A DNA stretch of 6,893 nt from Candidatus Bathyarchaeota archaeon. Its GTDB lineage: Archaea > Thermoproteota > Bathyarchaeia > TCS64. The translations under genes were made by a program, and so were the position numbers. The notes under the pieces are model-generated. The model saw nothing but the letters and a program-made list of their open reading frames with translations. It was not told the DNA's origin and ran no database searches. The DNA is taken from positions 1-6,893 of the forward strand of contig JAGTQJ010000084.1 in the NCBI GenBank assembly GCA_018396515.1. Direction: 5' to 3'. Positions 1 through 5,409 of this stretch are shown here, piece by piece; the stretch's first letter is position 1, and each line of letters begins with the position of its first letter.

Positions 1-857
1 TCGAGATAGCCCACCTAAAGGCATCAGGTAAGAAGAACTGGGGGAAGACGGCCGAGGCCCTAAGGATCATCGAGGAGGCCAGGGGTCGTGGGGTAGATGT
101 AACCTTCGACCAGTACCCATACACGGCCTCAAGCACGGGCCTCACCGCCTACCTGCCCGACTGGGCCCATGAGGGTGGAACGGAGAAGCTCCTAGAGAGG
201 CTCAGAGACCCAGAATCCAGGAGGAGGATAGCAGAAGAGGAGGGGAGGCTGGAGAGGGATTGGGACGCGGTGATGATCGCCTTCGCAAAGAAACACCCCC
301 AGTATGAGGGGAAGACCATAATGGAGGTGGCGAAGATCGAGGGGAAGGAGCCCATCGAAGCCGTCTTCGACCTCCTCATCTCGGAGGAGGGGCAGGTAAA
401 CATAGTGGCCCATGGCCTCTCCGAGGAGGATGTGAGGAGGGTGATGAGAAGCCCATACATGATGGTGGGCTCCGACGGGAGGGCTGTCTCGCCGAGGGGA
501 ATCCTAGGACTTGGGAAGCCCCACCCCCGATACTATGGAACCTTCCCCCGCGTCCTAGGCCACTATGTCAGGGAGGGGGTCCTCACCCTCCAGGAGGCCG
601 TTAGGAGGATGACATCATACCCAGCCCAGCGCCTAGGCCTAAGGGACAGGGGCCTGATGAGGGAGGGGATGAAGGCTGACATAACGATCTTCGACCCTGA
701 AAGGGTGAGAGACGAGGCCAGCTTCACCGATCCCCACAGGCTAGCTTCAGGGATACCCTACGTCATAGTAAATGGCATCATAGTTGTTGAAGATTCCAAA
801 CATACAGAAGCCCTACCAGGAAGAAGTCTGAGAAAAGGAATTTCAAGTCCCAGGTAA
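1..857 (+). CDS. N-acyl-D-amino-acid deacylase (D-aminoacylase family amidohydrolase), 5'-truncated by window edge
   Basis: The reading frame is open from the left edge (first full codon at base 3) to TAA at 855-857, giving 284 visible residues. The family is usually about 480-540 residues, so roughly the N-terminal half lies outside. Seen: a metal-ligand motif AHLK (His at visible residue 4), the family segment DQYPYTASS (from residue 36), GSDG with the catalytic-type Asp at residue 158, the stretch HPRYYGTFPRVL, and the closing KADITIFD and VVNG-like strand typical of the amidohydrolase beta-sandwich. Family knowledge: zinc-dependent cytoplasmic hydrolases that split N-acyl-D-amino acids into a carboxylate and a free D-amino acid; some relatives act on other N-acyl or dipeptide substrates. 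The early metal ligands (HxH and the Cys) cannot be checked because they are upstream. The gene ends about 170-210 bases before the transporter on the same strand, but a T-rich tract between them suggests separate transcription. The family call is strong; the exact substrate is inference. Confidence 0.88.
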   Translation, partial: EIAHLKASGKKNWGKTAEALRIIEEARGRGVDVTFDQYPYTASSTGLTAYLPDWAHEGGTEKLLERLRDPESRRRIAEEEGRLERDWDAVMIAFAKKHPQYEGKTIMEVAKIEGKEPIEAVFDLLISEEGQVNIVAHGLSEEDVRRVMRSPYMMVGSDGRAVSPRGILGLGKPHPRYYGTFPRVLGHYVREGVLTLQEAVRRMTSYPAQRLGLRDRGLMREGMKADITIFDPERVRDEASFTDPHRLASGIPYVIVNGIIVVEDSKHTEALPGRSLRKGISSPR

Positions 858-862
858 AAAGT

Positions 863-911
863 TTCTAGATATCAAAGGCCATTAAATTTTATTTTTAACT
901 TTAATCTAGAA
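863..911 (+). terminator. Possible terminator of the deacylase gene: T-rich tract inside an inverted repeat
   Basis: A T-rich run (886-902) follows the deacylase stop by about 30 bases, as expected for an archaeal U-tract terminator. It is enclosed by an 8-base inverted repeat, ttctagat (863-870) and atctagaa (904-911), with a second short pair aaag/cttt inside. The hairpin may be incidental because ctag is itself palindromic; the T-tract is the stronger evidence. Confidence 0.35.
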
Positions 912-945
912 GATGTATTCCTTTATCACCAGTCTGATAGGGGAA

Positions 946-967
946 GTGTGAATGACACGACTCACAC
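946..967. promoter_or_regulatory. Inverted repeat GTGTGA-N10-TCACAC upstream of the transporter, possible operator
   Basis: Two perfect 6-base arms, gtgtga (946-951) and tcacac (962-967), are separated by 10 bases. The centre-to-centre spacing of 16 bases is wider than one helical turn. It lies upstream of the AT-rich promoter-like block of the transporter, a position from which a regulator could act. No matching copy was found elsewhere in the window by eye, so the role is speculative. Confidence 0.25.
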
Positions 968-980
968 CCTCCATCAAAGA

Positions 981-1028
981 TAAACTAAAATACCTATTTC
1001 ACTATAACATAATAAACATACAATAAAC
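981..1028 (+). promoter_or_regulatory. AT-rich promoter-like block before the transporter gene
   Basis: This block is markedly AT-rich compared with both flanking genes and holds TATA-like strings, taaactaaaatac (981-993) and tataacataataaac (1003-1017). The first would place transcription start near 1013 with a leader to the ATG at 1068. The second would start transcription near 1030, next to the alternative TTG start at 1029. Which one is used cannot be decided from sequence. Confidence 0.35.
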
Positions 1029-1067
1029 TTGAGAACTTTGGGGATCGGGTTGACAGGATCTGAGGGT

Positions 1068-2299
1068 ATGAAACTCTCCCCTGCTCATACCTTCATAATC
1101 CTGGTGTTTATCGGTTTCTTTGCACGTCTCAGCTACAGCATGGCTAGAACACCTATTCTGCCCCTCTTTGCAGAGGCTTTGGGGGCGCCTCCAGCTGTAA
1201 TCGGTCTGGTGGTGGGGATCTCCACGGTTACGGGGATCTTCTTCAAGGCGCCGGCGGGAACCCTTTCCGATCTCTATGGGAGGAGGGTCGCCCTCCTCGC
1301 CTCGACGATGATCTTCGGGCTCATGCCCTTCGCTTATCTACTGGTGTATGACTACAACCTCTTGATAGTCATCCGTTTCTTCCACGGCTTTGCCACAGCT
1401 ATTTACGGCCCTGTAGCCATGGCCCTAATAATTGATATCTCAGGAGAGCGGAAGGGGCAGTGGACTGCGACCTTCTCATCCATCTCCGCAGTCGGGGGTC
1501 TCATCTCCGCCCCTCTAGGAGGCGGGCTTCTTTACCTAGCGGGTGGTTTAAATCCCCTGCCGAGCAGCTTCAGATTCATCTACCTAATCGTTGGGGGGTG
1601 GGAATGGTCTCCCTTCTCCTCGTTATCGCCAATTGGCGCTACCTACCTGGCAAGATCTCCCCTGAGCACCCTACTCCTTGGACCGTAATCGAGAAGTTCA
1701 GGAGGGACATGATGGCTGTATTTAAGGATATACAGGTTCTCCTCACGAGCTCTATGGAGGCGGTCCAGAATCTGACTGTTGGAGCCCTCGAGGCTTTCTT
1801 GCCTATCTATGTTATCTCTCTCGCGGGCCTATCCTCCTTCCATGCAGGGGTCATCTGGGGCATCCAGCTTGTCGCCCTCATTCTACTAAGGCCCCTCATG
1901 GGAAGGCTATCTGACACCAGAGGCCGGAAGCCTTTGATAACCGCTGGTATGCTGCTCTGCGCCTCATCCTTCATCCTCTATCCCATGACCCAACACTTCC
2001 TAGCTCTCTGTTTCCTTACCATCATCTTCGGCATAGGAGAGGCCATGGTAACCTCCTCGACCGCGGCGATGGTCGCAGAGCAGAGCAAAGCGAGGGGGTA
2101 CGGAACCTCTATGGGCGTCTTCGGGAGCCTCTGGGACATCGGACACGCCTCTGGCCCTATAGCCGCAGGCCTCTTACTGGGAAAGCTCAGCTACATTCTC
2201 TCCTTCAGCATCATCTCCGCCATCCTTATCCTCGCCACAATATTATTCCAGATCTTTGTCCGGGAGACGCGGGGTCGACATGGGCCTCAAACCCGCTAG
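1068..2299 (+). CDS. Major facilitator superfamily (MFS) transporter, interrupted by a -1 frameshift
   Basis: Two overlapping frames join into one normal MFS protein. The first frame runs to a stop at 1688; the second carries the rest to TAG at 2297-2299. Adding one G in the run at 1593-1598 gives VGGVGMVSLLL across the join and a 410-residue, roughly 12-helix protein, the usual family size. Seen: hydrophobic helices throughout, the loop 2-3 signature GTLSDLYGRR (residues about 64-73), a second copy GRLSDTRGRK after helix 8, and a polar central loop (GKISPEHPTPW onward). The join falls within helix 6. Role: proton- or gradient-driven movement of a small solute across the cytoplasmic membrane; substrate unknown, with both A-type motifs reminiscent of efflux-type (DHA1-like) members. 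The ATG at 1068 gives the short N-terminus usual for the family; an in-frame TTG at 1029 would add 13 residues. There are no other stops, so the lesion is recent, a sequencing error, or tolerated recoding. Confidence 0.82.
1593..1598 (+). other. G6 homopolymer at the transporter frameshift point
   Basis: Six G follow gtt and precede tggga. Reading straight through gives an unrelated C-terminal tail ending at 1688. Moving back one base here, or having seven G, restores the MFS frame. A Gly tRNA on GGG at 1596-1598 could re-pair on GGG at 1595-1597, so slippage is physically possible. The full two-codon heptamer is T GGG GGG, which is not an ideal tandem slippery site. A one-base miscount in a homopolymer is the simplest explanation. 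Confidence 0.75.
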
Positions 2300-2375
2300 G
2301 CTTTAGAGCCTGCTCAAATCTTCTAGGTTCTCCATGAACCCATAAGCCGCCCCTTCCCCTATCGAAATCATAGTC

Positions 2376-2416
2376 CTCCTTTTAATCTATCTTCTTTTCA
2401 TCGCTTTCCCCCTTTA
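2376..2416 (+). terminator. T-rich tract after the transporter gene
   Basis: Several pyrimidine and T runs (cctccttttaatc, cttcttttc, ctttccccctttaa) occur 75-115 bases after the transporter stop, in the convergent gap before the Lrp gene on the other strand. No clear hairpin was seen. This matches the U-rich style of archaeal termination on the + strand; the opposite strand shows no matching T-tract for the Lrp gene. Confidence 0.35.
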
Positions 2417-2451
2417 ACATGGTCTAAGACTAAATTCGGCTTGTCCCTTCC

Positions 2452-2916
2452 TTAGATTGCGTTTACCATGCGGAAGTCCTCTTTTATGGTTGTGAGGACC
2501 ACATGGGTATTGGTTCTCTCCACGTAGGGCATGGAGAGGAGCTTCTTAGTGAAGTCGCTAAGGCTCCTCCTGTTCTTGAACTTGGCTATCACCATGGCAT
2601 CGGTCAGCCCCGTCACGTCGTAGACCGCGCATACATTCGGGATCTTTGAGATCTCCTCCTCCACCTCAAGGAGCTTCCCCTTGGAGACGGTTATCTCCGT
2701 GATCACCGTGAGCTCATACCCCAGCTTCTCATGGTCCATCTGGACTGTGTAGTTGGTTATGACGCCCGAGGACTCGAGCCTCTGGACCCTACTGATAACC
2801 GTCGCTGTGGAGACCCCTAGGCTCCTCGCGAGCTCCCTGAAGGAGCGTTTCGAGTCCCTGAGGAGCTCCCTCAGAACCTTCCTATCCATATCATCAAGGG
2901 AGAACAGGACCATCAC
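2452..2916 (-). CDS. Lrp/AsnC family transcriptional regulator
   Basis: A 154-residue protein of typical Lrp/AsnC length. Seen: an N-terminal winged helix-turn-helix beginning DDMDRKVLREL (residues about 8-18), followed by FRELARSLGVSTATVISRV (recognition helix about 35-45) and the wing LESSGVITNYTV. The C-terminal ligand-sensing ASNC/RAM domain runs from about residue 68 to 148, with the family's VTGLTDAMVI strand and turn. Family knowledge: these proteins form dimers to octamers, bind amino acids between RAM domains, and act as local or global repressors and activators of amino-acid metabolism. The gene is divergent from glnA with about 90 bases between the starts, so autoregulation and control of glnA is the natural inference; glutamine-binding Lrp-type proteins are known in archaea. 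The start is GTG at 2916 followed directly by ATG at 2913; either may be used. No clear Shine-Dalgarno was seen, so a leaderless or near-leaderless message is likely. Confidence 0.92.
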   Translation of the reverse strand: MMVLFSLDDMDRKVLRELLRDSKRSFRELARSLGVSTATVISRVQRLESSGVITNYTVQMDHEKLGYELTVITEITVSKGKLLEVEEEISKIPNVCAVYDVTGLTDAMVIAKFKNRRSLSDFTKKLLSMPYVERTNTHVVLTTIKEDFRMVNAI

Positions 2917-2949
2917 CTAACATTCATCAACTTTTAATCCAAAATTCCT

Positions 2950-2962
2950 TACATATGTATAT
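2950..2962. promoter_or_regulatory. TATA-like palindrome shared by the divergent Lrp and glnA genes
   Basis: The 10-base perfect palindrome tacatatgta (2950-2959), continuing as tat, sits in the short gap between the divergent genes. A TATA element here would set the + strand start near 2985, leaving a leader of about 24 bases to the glnA ATG at 3009. On the - strand it would start near 2930, leaving about 15 bases before the Lrp start. An alternative - strand TATA is attaaaag on the reverse strand near 2930-2937. The symmetry could also suit a dimeric regulator such as the neighbouring Lrp protein. Confidence 0.45.
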
Positions 2963-3008
2963 CAGTTTTTCCATAAGCCTAATAAATGTGATCCATCGAG
3001 AACGGAAT

Positions 3009-4385
3009 ATGCCAGGGGACAGACCGGAACCGGAAGAGGAGGCCATAAGATCCCTAAGAGAGCAGGTCAAGAAGCATGACATCAGGTATATCAGGCTCAT
3101 AACCGTGAACCTCCAGGGCCAGCCTAAGGCCATGCTCATCCCAGAGTATGAGCTTGAGGAGGCTTTGAGACATGGGAAGGGGTTCGACGGCTCCTCACTG
3201 GGCTTCATAGGCATCGAGAGAAGCGACCTAATAGCGCATCCAGATCCCACATCCTTCCTAATACCGATGTGGGAGGCCCCTGGGGTCGCGGTCATGTTCT
3301 GCTACATCCACAACCCCGACGGCTCACCCTTCGAGGGGGATCCCAGAGGCCTCTTAAGGGCGGCTGTTGAAGAACTTGAGAGGATGGGGTATGGATTCTA
3401 CACGGGGCCCGAGTTGGAGTTCTTCTACGCCACCGAGAAGGATGGGTTCCTCTCACCCCTCGGGTCTGGGGGATACTTCGACCTCCCTCCCCTAGACCCC
3501 ACAGAGGAGATGAAGATGGAGACGATGATGTGCCTAGAGGCCGCAGGATTCCAGCTGGATAAGGCCCACCATGAGGCTGCACCGGGCCAGCAGGAGATAA
3601 ACTTCAGGTTCTCCGACGCCCTCAAGACGGCTGACAACGTTATACTCTACAAGCTGGCGGTGAAGACCATAGCCCAGAGATATGGGAACCTGGCGACCTT
3701 CATGCCCAAGCCCTTCTGGGGGATCAATGGAAACGGCTGCCATTTCCACCAGAGCCTAGTAGACCTGGAGACAGGGAGGAACCTCTTCCACGACCCGAAC
3801 TCAGAGACAGGCCTTTCGGAGATGGCCCATCACTACATCGGGGGTCTCCTATCCCATGCTGAGGCCCTATCCCTGGTGGTAGCCCCAACAGTCAACTCCT
3901 ATAAGAGGCTCATCCCCCATCACGAGGCCCCGGTATTTATCTGCTGGGGCTATGGAAACCGCTCCAGCATCGTCAGGATACCGAGATATCCGGGAAACCC
4001 CAGATACACCCGAATCGAGTACCGGCATCCAGACCCCTCCTGCAACCCCTACCTCGCATCCATAGCCATCCTCAGGGCCGGGATGGACGGCATCAGGAGG
4101 AGGATAGACCCTGGAGAACCAATATCCAGAAATGTCTACCAGATCGGAGATGAGGAGCTGGAGAGGATGGGCATCAAGAGGCTGCCTAGGCACCTAGGAG
4201 AGGCCATAGAGGCCTTCTCCTCAGATAAAATGGTCTCAGAGGCCATAGGAGAATGCTCCAAGCTACTGGTCAAGGTTAAGGAGAGGGAGTTCGAGGAGTA
4301 TCTCTCAGCCGTCGGGGGGAGCTGGGAGGAGAACCTGGAGAAGATAACATCATGGGAGTTGGAGAGATACCTAACTAGATGCTGA
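3009..4385 (+). CDS. glnA: Glutamine synthetase, type I
   Basis: A 458-residue protein that joins ammonium to glutamate at the cost of ATP; the family forms cytoplasmic dodecamers. Seen: the N-terminal beta-grasp region with GFDGSS (Asp60), the catalytic GPELEFF (Glu135, Glu137), HEAAPGQQEINFRF, the ATP-binding signature KPFWGINGNGCHFHQS (Lys234 to Ser249; His245), the NSYKRL and PHHEAP flap (Glu306), and NRSSIVRIP (Arg318, Arg323). All main catalytic positions appear present. Oddities: in the loop after DGSS the usual SIEGFVRIEESD form reads SLGFIGIERSD, one residue shorter, with Gly68 where the feedback-inhibition Arg of GSI-alpha enzymes stands. There is no NLYDLP adenylylation motif, so GlnE-type control is unlikely. 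The ATG at 3009 was chosen because upstream in-frame ATG at 2955 lies within the TATA-like element and adds a tail unlike the family. Divergent from the Lrp gene; thioredoxin follows 165 bases on. Confidence 0.94.
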   Translation: MPGDRPEPEEEAIRSLREQVKKHDIRYIRLITVNLQGQPKAMLIPEYELEEALRHGKGFDGSSLGFIGIERSDLIAHPDPTSFLIPMWEAPGVAVMFCYIHNPDGSPFEGDPRGLLRAAVEELERMGYGFYTGPELEFFYATEKDGFLSPLGSGGYFDLPPLDPTEEMKMETMMCLEAAGFQLDKAHHEAAPGQQEINFRFSDALKTADNVILYKLAVKTIAQRYGNLATFMPKPFWGINGNGCHFHQSLVDLETGRNLFHDPNSETGLSEMAHHYIGGLLSHAEALSLVVAPTVNSYKRLIPHHEAPVFICWGYGNRSSIVRIPRYPGNPRYTRIEYRHPDPSCNPYLASIAILRAGMDGIRRRIDPGEPISRNVYQIGDEELERMGIKRLPRHLGEAIEAFSSDKMVSEAIGECSKLLVKVKEREFEEYLSAVGGSWEENLEKITSWELERYLTRC

Positions 4386-4480
4386 TGAACATCCAGCATG
4401 TAAATCAAATCTGCCAATAGAGATCCAGATAATGACAACAATTTAGAATAGTCTCAAAAATGGGACATCTAAGGAGGCCA

Positions 4481-4501
4481 CCCAGAAGGAAAGGCTCTGG
4501 G
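4481..4501 (+). other. Small hairpin between glnA and the thioredoxin gene
   Basis: Arms cccaga (4481-4486) and tctggg (4496-4501) are perfect inverted repeats around a 9-base purine-rich loop. No T-run follows, so a terminator is doubtful; it may be a structured glnA 3' end or chance. The rest of the gap (4386-4514) shows nothing else recognisable. Confidence 0.25.
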
Positions 4502-4514
4502 CCTCTAGGAAGCG

Positions 4515-4544
4515 ATATAGATAAATCTGGTCTCCGAGGAAGGA
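4515..4544 (+). promoter_or_regulatory. Promoter and ribosome binding site of the thioredoxin gene
   Basis: The TATA-like string atatagataaa (4515-4525) lies about 26-36 bases before the start codon, predicting transcription start near 4540-4545. A purine-rich gaggaagga (4536-4544) ends six bases before ATG at 4551, a good ribosome binding position if transcription starts upstream of it. This supports the ATG choice and independent expression from glnA. Confidence 0.4.
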
Positions 4545-4550
4545 TCAGGC

Positions 4551-4889
4551 ATGGATCCGGATAGAGGGGAGGGGTGCATCCATACATTAACGGACTCCAC
4601 CCTCGAGGAGTTCATAAATAGGAACCAAGCTGCAGTGGTCGACTGCTGGGCTGCGTGGTGCCCGCCTTGCAGGGCCCTCAGCCCCATCATCGAAGAATTG
4701 GCCAAGGAGCACAGGGATATCGCCTTCGGGAAGCTTAACGTGGATGAGAACCCCCAAACCCCAAGGTTCTATGGCATAATGGCCATCCCAACCCTCCTAT
4801 ACTTCAAGGGGGGAAGGCTGATTGACAGAACCACTGGCCTCCTCCCAAAGGGAACCCTGGAGGAAAGGCTCAGAAGGCTCTTCGGTTAG
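4551..4889 (+). CDS. Thioredoxin-fold protein with WCPPC active site
   Basis: A 112-residue single-domain cytoplasmic thioredoxin that reduces protein disulfides. Seen: VVDCWAAWCPPC with redox cysteines Cys37 and Cys40, the buried Asp31 equivalent to the conserved Asp before the active site, KLNVDENP in the central strand, and the cis-proline loop AIPTLLYF followed by the FKGG turn and a last helix. No signal peptide or membrane segment, and the length is normal. The active site is CPPC instead of the standard CGPC, which alters redox potential in characterised variants. Two further cysteines are present, Cys9 and Cys32, the latter one residue after the buried Asp and five before the active site. 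The gene has its own promoter-like element, sits downstream of glnA and converges on the DUF1844 gene. No reductase partner lies in the window. The fold call is secure; physiological electron donor and clients are unknown. Confidence 0.9.
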   Translation: MDPDRGEGCIHTLTDSTLEEFINRNQAAVVDCWAAWCPPCRALSPIIEELAKEHRDIAFGKLNVDENPQTPRFYGIMAIPTLLYFKGGRLIDRTTGLLPKGTLEERLRRLFG

Positions 4890-4918
4890 GGCTGGATGAA
4901 GATATAAGAAAATTGAGA

Positions 4919-4966
4919 AAACAGAAAACCCCTTTTACTGTTCTTCGTTTTAAATATCTTTTTAAC
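4919..4966. terminator. Probable bidirectional terminator between convergent thioredoxin and DUF1844 genes
   Basis: Arms aacagaaaa (4920-4928) and ttttactgtt (4933-4942) pair with one bulged A around the loop cccc. On the + strand the hairpin is followed by T runs (gttttaaatatctttttaac). On the - strand the upstream A-rich bases (4907-4928) read as U-rich. It therefore suits termination of both convergent genes. The remaining spacer to 5045 is very AT-rich, with more T runs at 5008-5029, and shows no coding potential. Confidence 0.5.
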
Positions 4967-5045
4967 TTCCCTCAATTTACTGGGATATAAGAAGATGTAT
5001 CTCATATAATTTTTATGATTTTATTTTTCGACTATATTGATCTGG

Positions 5046-5336
5046 TTAGGCGTTTTTGGCATAGTTTATTTGGAGGTCTGTTATCATGGCCTTCAGCCTC
5101 CTAGCCTCCGTTTCTGGGAGGCGTGGGGCGAGTCTATCGGCCATGAAGGCCGCGCAATCTATGGCTAAGGCGGCCTTCCCCATATCCCTCTCGGGTTCTT
5201 CCCTTTCTGGGATGAGGCGCAGCCCCATATACTGCCAGGCTTTAGTGGCGAGGATTCCTATGAAGATGCTGAGGAGCTGTTCGATGTCTAGGGATGAAAG
5301 GTCTATTTGAACCCTTCCCCCCTCTTCCTCCCCCAA
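5046..5336 (-). CDS. DUF1844-type small protein of unknown function
   Basis: A 96-residue soluble, mostly helical protein. The layout resembles the DUF1844 family: a first helix ending LATKAWQYMGLRLIPE, a short acidic linker, then DMGKAALAIDCAAFMADRLAPRL and a last helix finishing with LQINYAK, parallel to the family's ID, NLT-EE and LRMRY segments. No catalytic motif, signal peptide or membrane helix is visible, and no function has been established for the family that I know of. The start is TTG at 5336, preceded closely by gaggaggga on the - strand; an in-frame stop a few codons upstream rules out a longer form, and no later start keeps the first helix. It is divergent from the creatininase-family gene with 73 bases between starts, so the two may be co-regulated. 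The assignment rests on recalled family pattern, not a search. Confidence 0.72.
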   Translation of the reverse strand: MGEEEGGRVQIDLSSLDIEQLLSIFIGILATKAWQYMGLRLIPEREEPERDMGKAALAIDCAAFMADRLAPRLPETEARRLKAMITDLQINYAKNA

Positions 5337-5369
5337 TCCCTCCTCAAGGCCTCCCCCAGTAGTTCATGG

Positions 5370-5378
5370 ATTTTATAT
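5370..5378. promoter_or_regulatory. Single TATA-like element serving the divergent DUF1844 and creatininase-family genes
   Basis: The string attttatat (5370-5378) reads ttttatat on the + strand and atataaaat on the - strand, acceptable as an archaeal TATA element both ways. It predicts transcription start near 5400 for the + gene (ATG at 5410) and near 5348 for the - gene (TTG at 5336). Both leaders would be only about 10 bases long. It is the only strong AT block in the gap apart from the weaker cgattaaaac at 5388-5397. Confidence 0.5.
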
Positions 5379-5409
5379 CCCCATTATCGATTAAAACTTG
5401 TGGCGGGGA

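Noticed and set aside
1460..1603. An independent protein beginning in the second frame of the transporter locus upstream of the frameshift
   Set aside because: Before the G run this frame gives Arg- and Ser-rich sequence unlike a membrane protein, while the other frame continues the MFS helices; it becomes meaningful only after about 1598.
2955..3008. N-terminal extension of glutamine synthetase from an upstream in-frame ATG
   Set aside because: That ATG lies inside the palindromic TATA-like element, and the extra 18 residues have no counterpart in the family; ATG at 3009 gives a normal N-terminus.
3292..3582. Reverse-strand open frame within glnA
   Set aside because: Composition rich in Pro, Gly and Arg with no domain; it is a shadow of the well-supported glnA frame. 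The other reverse frames within glnA (such as 3867-4193) are rejected for the same reason.
4460..4564. Possible 34-codon basic peptide starting at ATG 4460 between glnA and thioredoxin
   Set aside because: Very low complexity (Arg, Gly, Pro), overlaps the thioredoxin promoter and start, and has no ribosome binding site or recognisable family.
5086..5310. Forward-strand open frame opposite the DUF1844 gene
   Set aside because: Ser- and Met-rich sequence without family features; the opposite strand carries a coherent helical protein matching a known family pattern.
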